DNA of 64,000 nt. Source: Aminiphilus circumscriptus DSM 16581. GTDB lineage: Bacteria; Synergistota; Synergistia; Synergistales; Aminiphilaceae. A model generated the notes under the pieces. The model was given only the letters and a program-made list of their open reading frames with translations, ran no database searches and was not told the origin of the DNA. Shown in pieces: positions 36,373 to 45,165 of this stretch (positions are counted from its first letter, which is position 1; every line of letters begins with the position of its first letter). The translations under genes were made by a program, and so were the position numbers. The stretch lies in the NCBI RefSeq assembly GCF_000526375.1, contig NZ_JAFY01000002.1:310001-374000 (forward strand). Direction: 5' to 3'.

Positions 36373-37001
36373 GCACGTCACACTCCTTTTCCTGGTGCGA
36401 ATACCGTCCTCCGAGGAGACGCGACACGTCTCCGGAGGCGGAAACTGCCCGGATGGGGAACGGCTCGTGTTTTTTCCGAAAAATAGGGGTCTTTTTTCCT
36501 TTCGCGAAGGCGATCGGGCCACATATGTCCGCAAAAAAACCGACGATACCGGAACGAGGCGAACGGCCTGGAGACAGCGACGTTGTGCTGTTTTTTAAGA
36601 ACAGCTCCAGAGGAAATGAAACAAAAATCCAAAATGAGGCACAGAACGATTATGACGTGTACAAAGTCTCGCTTCTTCAGATATTAAGAATAGACGATGA
36701 AGAACTGTTCTGTCAAGATCAATGCATACAATTAAAGCGTCTCCACTTCTTCATTCACCCTTTCCAACTCCCTTCAACACCTCGCAACACCCGTGTTGCA
36801 AACACCTCCGCAACAGGGACAAACACGACGGAGGCCGCCGCCGCATCGACCCTTCCGGAGGCGAATCCGGTTCTCGGAACGCGAGATCACTCTCGGGGTC
36901 CATCTCGTCATTTTTCCGAAAATGCGTCGCGAACAGATCGCGTTCGGCCCGAAAAAAGCGTGGTATCATTGTCGCCGACATACGGTCGGGAGGGAGACGG
37001 C
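36373..37001. other. Divergent regulatory region, proX versus unknown gene
   Basis: About 630 bases without a supported gene. It contains the proX promoter, a long transcribed leader with a small hairpin (GCTGTT...AACAGC near 36585-36606), an AT-rich patch at 36640-36740, and a perfect palindrome GCAACAC-CC-GTGTTGC at 36784-36799 that could be an operator for either side. I could not match the leader to a known riboswitch class. Confidence 0.5.
36687..36716 (-). promoter_or_regulatory. Sigma70-type promoter for the transporter-acyltransferase operon
   Basis: On the minus strand TTGACA (36716 to 36711) and TATTCT (36692 to 36687) are 18 bases apart in an AT-rich island. This would give a 5' leader of about 310 bases before proX. 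Confidence 0.55.
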
Positions 37002-37370
37002 ATGGCCTGGATCAAACGCGGCTCCATCATGGTGGACGTACAGAACGTGGAACGCCTCGACAAGGTGCTCAAGGACGGCAGCGTCGTTGCCCGCATCGTG
37101 GGGTGGATCAACGAGGGGGTCGTTCAGATTCCTCTCCTCAACACCTTCTGGTTCTATGATTTTCTGCGGAGAGTGAACAAGGAGTGGCTCCTCAAGCGCC
37201 ACCCCGACATGGTGATCTTCGAGGGAACACCCGAGGAGGCGGACCTTCTCTACGACCGCCTCCGGCATTGGCTTTCCGCCCCCTCCTACCAGATCTTCGA
37301 CGTGGATTACGAGATCGGCCTCCACGTAACCAGGGAGATTCCGAACATCGTCTCCGTGCGCAACGGCTGA
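37002..37370 (+). CDS. Conserved-looking hypothetical protein, 122 residues
   Basis: I do not recognise the family. The 122-residue product is soluble, with a strand-rich N-terminus (MAWIKRGSIMVDVQNVERLD), an aromatic middle (FWFYDFLRRVNKEWLLKRHP) and an acidic C-terminal half (DVDYEIGLHVTREIPNIVSV). ATG 37002 has GGGAGGGAG upstream and codon use is like its neighbours, so the gene is likely real. It stands alone between the proX operon and the microcompartment operon. Confidence 0.7.
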   Translation: MAWIKRGSIMVDVQNVERLDKVLKDGSVVARIVGWINEGVVQIPLLNTFWFYDFLRRVNKEWLLKRHPDMVIFEGTPEEADLLYDRLRHWLSAPSYQIFDVDYEIGLHVTREIPNIVSVRNG

Positions 37371-37807
37371 GGCGACTCCACACACCGCCGAGAAAGACCG
37401 CCTCCCCGGCGGATGGCGCAAGAGCCCCACGAACAGGACGTGCCGCAAAAAAACGAAAATACTTCCCCCCTTCGGAGCGCGACGACGGCATGCGCTCCAT
37501 CTTTGTCGTTTCCGTTTTTCCGGTTTCCGAACACCACGACGACGCGCCCCGGAATGCGTTGTTCCACACCCGCGGACACGTCCCACTTCCCCCCTTCGGA
37601 GCAAAAAAACGAAATCCGCCAATCATGACTCACTCTTTTCACTTTTGCTTCGTCTTTTCGCATCGGCAATCCGCTCAAAAAGACCGACCATGAGGTGGAT
37701 GCGCCTTCCCCCTCGATTGGATAGAAAAGAGAGGCACCAGTATCCGGAGGGAACTCCGGAACGACTCGCAATCTTCAGCGGTGGAGAGCGCGAAGGGTGA
37801 GGGGGAC
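37371..37807. other. Intergenic region upstream of the microcompartment operon
   Basis: About 435 bases without a supported gene. Two copies of ACTTCCCCCCTTCGGAGC (37453-37470 and 37588-37605) are each next to a GCAAAAAAACGAAA tract, forming a scrambled direct repeat. The microcompartment promoter must lie here, but I see no consensus -35/-10 pair. Confidence 0.45.
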
Positions 37808-38155
37808 ATGTCCGTGACGGAGACGAAGCAGCGCATCGTCCAGGAGTACGTGCCCGGAAAACAGATCACGCTGGCCCACATCATCCGGAATCCAAGACGG
37901 GATTTCTGCGAGCGCCTTGGCGTGGATCAGCCCGGTGCGGTGGGCATCATGACCATTACGCCGGGAGAGGGCGCCATCATCGCCGGCGATGCCGCCACAA
38001 AAGCCGCCAACATTCATGTGGAGTTCGTGGATCGTTTCACCGGATGTCTCATGTTCACCGGAGAAGTGACCGCGGTGGAGACCGCTCTCAAGGGAGCCGT
38101 TATGACGCTGGAATCGGTGCTTGGATTCGTCCCCGCGCCGATCACCAGAACATAA
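37808..38155 (+). CDS. pduU: Permuted BMC shell protein PduU
   Basis: A 115-residue circularly permuted BMC protein that forms hexameric shell tiles capped by a small beta-barrel. QEYVPGKQITLAHIIRNPRRD, GIMTITPGEGAIIAGDAATKAA and the terminal PITRT are almost identical in pattern to Salmonella PduU. It opens the operon and is followed 18 bases later by the GTPase gene, the usual U-V pairing. ATG 37808 was chosen for the match to family N-termini. Confidence 0.94.
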   Translation: MSVTETKQRIVQEYVPGKQITLAHIIRNPRRDFCERLGVDQPGAVGIMTITPGEGAIIAGDAATKAANIHVEFVDRFTGCLMFTGEVTAVETALKGAVMTLESVLGFVPAPITRT

Positions 38156-38173
38156 CGGCTTTTTTCGTGCGCC

Positions 38174-38653
38174 GTGTCCCAGGGAGAAAAACGCGGAGAA
38201 CCGCGGCGCATCATGGTCGTCGGCCCCAGCGGCGCGGGAAAGACGACGCTTTTGACCGCTCTCGGCCTGATGGAACAGAAGCACGGCGGCAAGACCGAGA
38301 TGGTCTCCTACACGTCCCGGTCCATTGATACGCCCGGGGAGATGCTCGAGAATCCGCGCTATTATTCCGTCCTTCTGATGAATGCCCCCAAGGCGGCGTT
38401 GGTGCTTTTCGTAGCGGACCCGACGGGAAACGTGCGGTTTCCTTCCAGGATGGCCCAGGCGTTCCGGGCTCCGGTCCTGGGAGTGGTGACGAAAGTGGAC
38501 GTGAGCACTCCCGAGGAACGGGAGAGAGCGAAGGAACGCCTGCGAAGCGCGGGAGCGAGGGAGGTGGTCGACTGCTCGCCAGTGACCGGAGAGGGAATGG
38601 ATCGCCTGAAGTCTTCCATTGAACGCATGTCTAGGGAGGTGTTCCGTGCATGA
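38174..38653 (+). CDS. pduV: PduV/EutP-type small GTPase
   Basis: A 159-residue P-loop GTPase: G1 [13 protein letters not shown], a G3-like DTPGEML region and G4 TKVDVS. PduV in Salmonella associates with the shell and may guide compartment movement. GTG 38174 is the start; the pduA ATG overlaps its TGA. The length is normal for the family. Confidence 0.88.
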   Translation: MSQGEKRGEPRRIMVVGPSGAGKTTLLTALGLMEQKHGGKTEMVSYTSRSIDTPGEMLENPRYYSVLLMNAPKAALVLFVADPTGNVRFPSRMAQAFRAPVLGVVTKVDVSTPEERERAKERLRSAGAREVVDCSPVTGEGMDRLKSSIERMSREVFRA

Positions 38654-38928
38654 ACGGAGAAGCGCTGGGATTGATTGAAACACGAGGACTTGTGGGAGCC
38701 ATCGAGGCCGCCGACGCCATGGTGAAGGCCGCCAATGTGCACCTCATCGGCTACGAGAAGATCGGATCGGGCTACGTGACCGTTATGGTTCGGGGCGATG
38801 TGGGCGCCGTCAAGGCCGCAGTGGATGCGGGCGCGGCGGCGGCCAAGCGCGTGGGTGAGATCGTTTCCATTCACGTCATCCCCAGGCCGCATGCGGACAC
38901 GGAAAAGATCCTGCCCAAAATCGGGTAG
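38650..38928 (+). CDS. pduA: Hexameric BMC shell protein PduA-type
   Basis: A 92-residue single-domain BMC protein ([54 protein letters not shown]). It forms the main facets and carries the central substrate pore between the K/R and GS motifs; here the pore-loop segment is KIGSGYV. The start overlaps the pduV stop. Confidence 0.95.
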   Translation: MNGEALGLIETRGLVGAIEAADAMVKAANVHLIGYEKIGSGYVTVMVRGDVGAVKAAVDAGAAAAKRVGEIVSIHVIPRPHADTEKILPKIG

Positions 38929-38946
38929 CCCGAGGAGGTGTAGACA

Positions 38947-39738
38947 ATGGCAGAACAGGACGTCATGAAGAAGGTCATGGACGAAGTCATGAAGCGCCTC
39001 GCTCCCGAGATCCCCAAGGAGGCGCCTGCGAACGACGCCGTCTGCGTGCCCGCCGCGGTCACCGAGTTCATCGGGACCGGCATGGGGCACACCCTCGGGC
39101 TCGTCATCGCCAACGTGGAGCCCCGCCTCCACGAAAAGATGGGCATCGACAAGAAGTATCGCTCCATCGGGATCATCTCCGACCGCGTCGGTGCAGGCCC
39201 CCAGCTCATGGCCGCCGACGAGGCCGTGAAGGCCACCAACACGGAGATCGTCTCCGTGGAACTGCCCCGTGACACCGAGGGCGGCTGCGGCCACGGCTGC
39301 CTCATCGTCTTCGGCGCCGAGGATGTCTCCGACGCCCGTCGCGCCGTCGAAGTGACCCTGGGCAACCTGGACACCTATTTCGGCGACGTGTGGGCCAACG
39401 ACGTGGGATACCTGGAACTGCAGTACACCGCCCGGGCGAGCTACTGCCTCAACAAGGCCCTGGGTGCTCCTCTGGGCAAGGCCTTCGGGCTCATCCTCGG
39501 CGCTCCCGCCGGTATCGGCGTGGTCATCTCCGACACCGCCCTGAAGGCAGCCGAGATCGATCCCTTCGCCTACTGTTCCCCCAGCAAGGGCACGAGCCTC
39601 ACGAACGAAGCGTTCATCATGGTCACGGGTGATTCCGGTGCGGTGCGGCAGTCCATCATCTCCGCCCGCGAAGTGGGAGTCAAGCTCCTTCACTCCCTCG
39701 GAACCAAGCCCAAGTCCCTCACCGTTCCGTACATCTAG
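38947..39738 (+). CDS. pduB: Tandem-BMC trimeric shell protein PduB
   Basis: A 263-residue protein with two BMC domains, forming trimers in the shell. The N-terminal MAEQDVMKKVMDEVMKRL helix is like the PduB extension needed to link shell and core. EFIGTGMGHTLGLVIANVEP starts the first domain and LGAPLGKAFGLILGAPAGIG the second. GAGGAGG precedes ATG 38947. Confidence 0.94.
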   Translation: MAEQDVMKKVMDEVMKRLAPEIPKEAPANDAVCVPAAVTEFIGTGMGHTLGLVIANVEPRLHEKMGIDKKYRSIGIISDRVGAGPQLMAADEAVKATNTEIVSVELPRDTEGGCGHGCLIVFGAEDVSDARRAVEVTLGNLDTYFGDVWANDVGYLELQYTARASYCLNKALGAPLGKAFGLILGAPAGIGVVISDTALKAAEIDPFAYCSPSKGTSLTNEAFIMVTGDSGAVRQSIISAREVGVKLLHSLGTKPKSLTVPYI

Positions 39739-39771
39739 GCTGAGGACGAATCCAACGAGGGGGTGACGCGG

Positions 39772-41445
39772 GTGGCTCAGCAGAAAAGAAGTAAACGTTT
39801 CGAAGTGCTTGAGAATCGTCCCGTCCACAAGGACGGATTCATCGGCGAATGGATCGATGTGGGACTCATCGCAATGGGGAGCCCCAACGATCCCAAGCCG
39901 TCCATCAAGGTCCAGAACGGCAAGGTCGTCGAGATGGACGGAAAGACCCGGGCGAACTTCGACATGATCGAACAGTTCGTCGCGGATTACGCCATTGATG
40001 CGTCCGTGGCCGAGGAGGCCATGTCCAAGAGCTGCCTCGAACTGGCAAGAATGCTCGTGGACATCAACGTGCCGCGCGACGAGGTGCGCCGGCTCTTCGG
40101 CGCCCTGACCCCGGCGAAGCTCGCGGGCGTCATGGCGGAGATGAACATCGTGGAGATCATGATGGCCATGCAGAAGATGCGCTGCCGTCAGACTCCCGCC
40201 AACCAGGCTCACGTGACGAGTGCGAAGGACCATCCCGTGCTTCTCGCCGCGGACGCCGCGGAAGCCGCTCTTCGGGGCTTCGTCGAGATCGAGACCACCG
40301 TCGGCGTGGTTCGCTACGCGCCCTTCAACGCACTGGCACTCCTCATCGGAGGCCAGGTGGGACGCCCCGGAACCCTTTCTCAGGACGCCCTGGAAGAGGC
40401 TTTCGAGCTTCAGATCGGTATGCGGGGTCTCACCGCCTATGCGGAAACCGTGTCGGTCTACGGAACGGAGAGCGTCTTCGTGGACGGAGACGACACACCC
40501 TGGTCCAAGTCCTTCCTCGCCTCCGCCTACGCGAGCCGCGGCTTGAAGATGCGGTTCACCAGCGGTACGGGAAGCGAAGTGCAGATGGGCGCCGCCGAGG
40601 GGCGGAGCATGCTCTATCTCGAAGCGCGGTGCGTCATGATCACCAAGGGCGCCGGCGTCCAGGGACTCCAGAACGGCTCCATCTCCTGCATCGGCGTTCC
40701 CGGCGCAGTTCCCTCGGGCATCCGGGCCATCGCCGCGGAAAACCTCATCACCATGGCGCTCGACCTGGAAGTCGCCTCCGGCAACGACCAGACCTTCTCC
40801 CACTCCGATCTGCGCCGTGTGGCTCGTACCATTCCCCAGTTCTTCCCGGGCACGGACCTCATCTTCTCCGGCTACTCCGCCGTGCCCAACTACGACAACA
40901 TGTTCGCAGGCTCCAACTGGGACATCGAGGACGTGGACGATTACCTCGCCCTGCAGCGCGACTTCCGCGTGGACGGCGGCCTGAAGCCCGTCTCGGAGGA
41001 TGAGGTCATCGCCGCCCGCAACAAGGCCGCCCGGGCCATGCAGGCCGTCTTCGAGGAATTCGGCTTCCCGCCCATCACCGACGAGGAAGTCGAACTCGCC
41101 ACCTACGCCAACGGCAGCAAGGACGTGGGAACCCGCAACGTTCCTGAGGATCTGAAGGCCGCCGAACGCCTCATGAAGGAAGGGATCACCGGCATCGACG
41201 TCGCCAAGGCCCTCGCCAAGAGAGGTTTCCGGGACATCGCCGCCTCTCTCGTCATGATGATGAAACAGCGTGTCTCCGGCGACTACCTCCAGACTTCCGC
41301 ATGGATCGCCTCGGACGGCACCGTCTACAGCGCCGTAAACGATCCGAACACCTACCAGGGCCCCGGCACGGGATACCAAATGTCCGAGGAACGCTGGAAC
41401 GAGATCAAGGCCATTCCTTGGGCCGTCAATCCCGAGGACATCTAG
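39772..41445 (+). CDS. pduC: B12-dependent diol/glycerol dehydratase large subunit
   Basis: A 557-residue alpha subunit holding the active site, where an adenosylcobalamin radical dehydrates 1,2-propanediol or glycerol to an aldehyde. KRFEVLENRPVHKDGFIGEW, MRCRQTPANQAHVT, SGTGSEVQMG and the FSGYSAVPNYDNMF block match the family. GTG 39772 has GAGGGG at proper distance; a GTG at 39763 lies too close to it. Substrate preference between glycerol and propanediol cannot be decided by eye. It works with PduD and PduE inside the compartment. Confidence 0.95.
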   Translation: MAQQKRSKRFEVLENRPVHKDGFIGEWIDVGLIAMGSPNDPKPSIKVQNGKVVEMDGKTRANFDMIEQFVADYAIDASVAEEAMSKSCLELARMLVDINVPRDEVRRLFGALTPAKLAGVMAEMNIVEIMMAMQKMRCRQTPANQAHVTSAKDHPVLLAADAAEAALRGFVEIETTVGVVRYAPFNALALLIGGQVGRPGTLSQDALEEAFELQIGMRGLTAYAETVSVYGTESVFVDGDDTPWSKSFLASAYASRGLKMRFTSGTGSEVQMGAAEGRSMLYLEARCVMITKGAGVQGLQNGSISCIGVPGAVPSGIRAIAAENLITMALDLEVASGNDQTFSHSDLRRVARTIPQFFPGTDLIFSGYSAVPNYDNMFAGSNWDIEDVDDYLALQRDFRVDGGLKPVSEDEVIAARNKAARAMQAVFEEFGFPPITDEEVELATYANGSKDVGTRNVPEDLKAAERLMKEGITGIDVAKALAKRGFRDIAASLVMMMKQRVSGDYLQTSAWIASDGTVYSAVNDPNTYQGPGTGYQMSEERWNEIKAIPWAVNPEDI

Positions 41446-41466
41446 GGAGAAGGGGGGAACTCATCC

Positions 41467-42120
41467 ATGCAGCTCAGCCAGGAACTGATCCAGAAGGTCA
41501 TCGCTGAAGTGCTCGCCGAGGTCATGAACGGCGCCCCTGCTCCGTCCTCCGCTCCCGAGGCCGAAGTTTCCGGAATCGTGTTCGCCGAGAAGGGCAAGGC
41601 CGCACGGGGAACCGATCCGAGAGAAGTCGTCGTAGCCGTGACACCCGCCTTCGGAACGACGTTCACGAAGACCATCGTCGACGTACCGCACGCGGAAGTC
41701 CTCCGCCAGATCTTTGCGGGCATCGAGGAAGAGGGACTTCGGGTGCGGGTCATCCGCGTCTACCACACCGTCGACGTGGCCTTCATGGCGCACCAGGCGG
41801 CGAAGCTCTCCGGTTCGGGCATCGGCATCGGCGTCCTCTCCAGAGGAACGTCGATCATCCACCAGAAAGACCTGAACCCGCTTTCGAACCTGGAACTCTT
41901 CCCGCAGTCGCCGCTTCTCGATCCGCTCACCTTCCGAGCCATCGGCAAGAATGCGGCCAAGTACGCCAAGGGTGAACAGCCCACGCCGGTGCCGACGAAG
42001 AACGATCCCATGGCGCGTCCGCGCTATCAGGGGCTCGCGGCGCTTCTGCACAACAAGGAGGCCCGCTTCATCGACCGAAACAAGGCCCCCATGGAGCTCT
42101 CGGTCACGTTCGAAGGGTAG
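41467..42120 (+). CDS. pduD: Diol/glycerol dehydratase medium subunit
   Basis: A 217-residue beta subunit. The first 20 residues (SQELIQKVIAEVLAEVM) form an amphipathic helix of encapsulation-peptide type, followed by a Pro/Ala linker and the conserved PAFGTTFTKTIVDVPHAEVL and GIGIGVLSRGTSIIHQ segments. The subunit contributes to cobalamin binding. It lies 21 bases after pduC. Confidence 0.95.
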   Translation: MQLSQELIQKVIAEVLAEVMNGAPAPSSAPEAEVSGIVFAEKGKAARGTDPREVVVAVTPAFGTTFTKTIVDVPHAEVLRQIFAGIEEEGLRVRVIRVYHTVDVAFMAHQAAKLSGSGIGIGVLSRGTSIIHQKDLNPLSNLELFPQSPLLDPLTFRAIGKNAAKYAKGEQPTPVPTKNDPMARPRYQGLAALLHNKEARFIDRNKAPMELSVTFEG

Positions 42121-42131
42121 GAGGTGGCGAT

Positions 42132-42650
42132 ATGGCTCAGATGAACGAACAGCTCGTGGCGGAGGTCGTCCGCCAGGTACTGCAGAACATGAACGGCAAG
42201 GCCGCGCCGGCCCCGAAGGGCGGCAAACTCACCGCCGCCGACTATCCCCTTTCTTCCAAGCGGCCCGAAATCCTGAAGAGCCCCAAGGGAACGCCTTTCA
42301 ACGAACTTACCCTTGAGGCCGTGGAGAACGGCAAGGCCACCTTCGAGGATTTCCGCATCACTCCCGAAGCACTGGAAATGCAGGCTCAGATCGCCGAATC
42401 CGCGGGAAGACGCCAGATCGCCCAGAACCTGCGCCGCGCCGCGGAACTGACCAAGGTTCCCGACGAGCGGATTCTGGAGATCTATAACCTTCTCCGGCCG
42501 CACCGCTCCACGAAGGAAGAACTCGAGGGCATCGCGGAGGAACTGGAGACCAAGTACGGCGCCAAGGTTTGCGCCGCCTTCGTCCGGGAATCCGCGGAAG
42601 TCTACGCCCGCCGCAAGCTCCTCCGGGGCGATCTGCCCTCCTCCGACTGA
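42132..42650 (+). CDS. pduE: Diol/glycerol dehydratase small subunit
   Basis: A 172-residue gamma subunit. NEQLVAEVVRQVLQNMNG at the N-terminus is another targeting-type helix. DYPLSSKRPEILKSPKGTPF and the FVRESAEVYARRKLL terminus match the family. It lies 11 bases after pduD; GGAGGTGG is upstream of the ATG. Confidence 0.95.
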   Translation: MAQMNEQLVAEVVRQVLQNMNGKAAPAPKGGKLTAADYPLSSKRPEILKSPKGTPFNELTLEAVENGKATFEDFRITPEALEMQAQIAESAGRRQIAQNLRRAAELTKVPDERILEIYNLLRPHRSTKEELEGIAEELETKYGAKVCAAFVRESAEVYARRKLLRGDLPSSD

Positions 42651-42673
42651 CAACAGGGAAGGGGCTCGCTTCC

Positions 42674-44500
42674 GTGCCGCTCATTGCCGGTATCGACATC
42701 GGAAACGCCACAACGGAAGTCGCCCTTGCCAGGGTGGAAGGAAGGGATGTCTCCTTCCTTTCCTCCGCCCTGGCGCCCACTTCGGGCATCAAGGGAACGC
42801 TGCAGAACGTGGCCGGATTGCGGCGAGCCCTCGGTCTCGCGTTGGAGCGTGCGGGATTCGCACGGGACGACTTTCGCAAGGTCGACCGAATCCGTCTCAA
42901 CAAGGCCGCACCCGTCATCGGGGACGTGGCCATGGAGACCGTGACGGAGACGATCATCACCGAATCCACCATGATCGGCCACAACCCCTCCACGCCGGGC
43001 GGTGTCGGCGTGGGCGTGGGGGTCACCACCGCCTTTGAACGCCTCAAAGAGGTTCATTCCGGTGACGTGGTGGTCCCCGTCATTCCCGCTTCGGTGGATT
43101 ACGAACACGCCGCCGCAGGAGTAGCGGACGCCATGAACCGCGGCGTCAACGTGGCCGCCATCATTTGCCAGGCCGACGACGGCGTTCTCATCGCCAACCG
43201 GCTTCCCCGTCCCGTTCCCATCGTGGACGAGGTAAGTTCGGTGGACCGCGTGCCTCTGGGCATGCGCTGCTGCGTCGAGGTGGCTCCTCCGGGACGAGTG
43301 GTGGAACTGCTCGCCAACCCCTACGACATCGCCACGATTTTCGACCTCTCCCCGGAGGAGACGCGCCAGATCGTTCCCGTGGCCCGCGCCCTCGTGGGAA
43401 ACCGCTCCGCCGTGGTGATCAGAACCCCCCTCGGAGAAGTGAGGGAGCGCCGCATTCCCGCGGGGGAACTCTACATTATCGGTCCCTCGGGGAAACGCAT
43501 CGTCAACGTCGAGGAGGGCGCCGAGGCCATCATGAACATGGTGAAGGCCTGCCAGCCCGTGGAAAACATCTTCGGTCAGCCCGGAACAAACGTGGGAGGC
43601 ATGATGGAACGGGTCCGCAAGACCATGTCCAATCTCACGGACATTCCCCTGAGCGACATCTACATCCGGGATCTTCTCGCCGTGGACACCCTCGTTCCCC
43701 AGAAGGTCGTGGGGGGCGTGGCGGGAGAATTCTCCCTGGAATCCGGCGTCGCCCTGGCGGTGATGGTGAAGACCGAGGAACTGCCCATGCAGAAACTCGC
43801 CAAGGCCATTGAGGCCGATCTCGGCGTCACCGTGGAGATCGGCGGCGTCGAGGCCGATATGGCCATCCGGGGTGCCCTCACCACGCCGGGGACAAAATGT
43901 CCCGTGGCGATTCTCGATCTCGGCGCGGGAAGCAGCGACGCATCCTTCATGCGTCAGGACGGGACGGTGGAACTCATCCATCTCGCCGGAGCCGGGAACA
44001 TGGTGAACACCATCATCATGAGCGAACTGGGCATCGACGACTTCGACCTGGCGGAATCCATCAAGCGCTATCCCCTCTGCAAGGTGGAGAGCGTCTTTCA
44101 CATCCGCCAGGAGGACGGAACGGTGCGTTTCTTCGACAAACCGCTGGATCCCGAGGTGTTCGGCCGGGTGGCGCTCATCCACGAGAACGACATGCTCCAG
44201 CCCATTCGTCTGAACGTCACGCTCGAACAGGTCCGCAACATCCGCCGTAAGGCGAAACAGGAAGTCTTCGTCACCAACGCGGTGCGCGCCCTGGAACAGG
44301 TGGCGCCCGCCCACAACGTGCGGCTCATCGACTACGTGGTTCTCGTCGGCGGCTCCGCCGTGGACTTCGAGGTCCCCACCATGATCACCGAACGGCTCTC
44401 TCGGTGGGGCGTCGTGGCGGGAAAGGGCAACATCCGCGGCAAGGAAGGCCCGAGAAACGCCGTGGCCACGGGGCTCGTGCTCTCCGCGACGGGGGCATAG
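42674..44500 (+). CDS. pduG: Diol dehydratase reactivase large subunit
   Basis: A 608-residue actin-fold ATPase (DdrA) that expels damaged cobalamin from the dehydratase. IAGIDIGNATTEVALA is the phosphate-1 loop, and AILDLGAGSSDASFM and VVLVGGSAVDFEVP are the other nucleotide motifs. GTG 42674 gives the standard N-terminus. The small subunit gene starts 4 bases after it. Confidence 0.94.
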   Translation: MPLIAGIDIGNATTEVALARVEGRDVSFLSSALAPTSGIKGTLQNVAGLRRALGLALERAGFARDDFRKVDRIRLNKAAPVIGDVAMETVTETIITESTMIGHNPSTPGGVGVGVGVTTAFERLKEVHSGDVVVPVIPASVDYEHAAAGVADAMNRGVNVAAIICQADDGVLIANRLPRPVPIVDEVSSVDRVPLGMRCCVEVAPPGRVVELLANPYDIATIFDLSPEETRQIVPVARALVGNRSAVVIRTPLGEVRERRIPAGELYIIGPSGKRIVNVEEGAEAIMNMVKACQPVENIFGQPGTNVGGMMERVRKTMSNLTDIPLSDIYIRDLLAVDTLVPQKVVGGVAGEFSLESGVALAVMVKTEELPMQKLAKAIEADLGVTVEIGGVEADMAIRGALTTPGTKCPVAILDLGAGSSDASFMRQDGTVELIHLAGAGNMVNTIIMSELGIDDFDLAESIKRYPLCKVESVFHIRQEDGTVRFFDKPLDPEVFGRVALIHENDMLQPIRLNVTLEQVRNIRRKAKQEVFVTNAVRALEQVAPAHNVRLIDYVVLVGGSAVDFEVPTMITERLSRWGVVAGKGNIRGKEGPRNAVATGLVLSATGA

Positions 44501-44504
44501 AATC

Positions 44505-45122
44505 ATGGCATCCTGGTGCGGACACATCGGCGAAAGCCCTAGTGAACGCCCCGCGGTGGTGCTTCTCTTCTCCCCTTCGCTCGACCCCGACATTGCCATC
44601 ATGGTCGGAGCGGGCAGCGAAGAGGAGGGCGTTCCTCTCGTGTGGGATACCATGAAAGGAACAGCGGAGGTTATTTCCAGACAAGCCGCTCTCCGCTCCC
44701 GCCTCGAAGTCGGGGTGGGCATCACCTCCGACGCATGCGCGATCACGCTGGTGAAACACACACAAGGACCGTACATCCTCCGGCAGGGTCCGGGCTCCTT
44801 CGGCGCTTCGGAGAAAAAGGCCTTGAAAAAAACACTCCGCTGGCTGGGAGGCGCGGCGGCTTGCCTCGCGAAAGGGCAGCCTCTTCCGGACGAACGAAAG
44901 GAAGAGAGCCTTCCACATTCCGCGGAGACAGAGACCCGAAAAACGACAGCGACAATCGAACGGGAAAAACCGCCCCAGGGCAATCCTTTTCCACAGGACC
45001 TCCTCCGCCGGAATGCTGCCGGCGACGACGCCGGACAACGGGAAACATCCGCTCCCTCCGAGGACGAGATGGTCCGGCGCTTGGTCGCACTGGTGCTCGA
45101 GACCCTGAACAAGGCACCCTAG
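44505..45122 (+). CDS. pduH: Diol dehydratase reactivase small subunit with extended C-terminus
   Basis: A 205-residue protein, clearly longer than the roughly 116 residues of known PduH. Residues 1-125 are the DdrB domain (VGAGSEEEGVPLVWD, SRLEVGVGITSDACAITL, GPYILRQGPGSFGAS). Then comes a charged linker of about 60 residues and a C-terminal helix (DEMVRRLVALVLETLN) resembling the encapsulation helices of PduD, PduE and PduP. This suggests that the reactivase carries its own targeting signal. Confidence 0.9.
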   Translation: MASWCGHIGESPSERPAVVLLFSPSLDPDIAIMVGAGSEEEGVPLVWDTMKGTAEVISRQAALRSRLEVGVGITSDACAITLVKHTQGPYILRQGPGSFGASEKKALKKTLRWLGGAAACLAKGQPLPDERKEESLPHSAETETRKTTATIEREKPPQGNPFPQDLLRRNAAGDDAGQRETSAPSEDEMVRRLVALVLETLNKAP

Positions 45123-45165
45123 AGGTCTTCGTCCGCAGGAGGCAGGAGAGGAGGAGTGAGCAGGC

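Noticed and set aside
38362-41379. 1005-codon open frame antisense to pduA, pduB and pduC
   Set aside because: The plus-strand genes are unmistakable; the antisense product is His/Asp/Gly/Val-rich with no domain.
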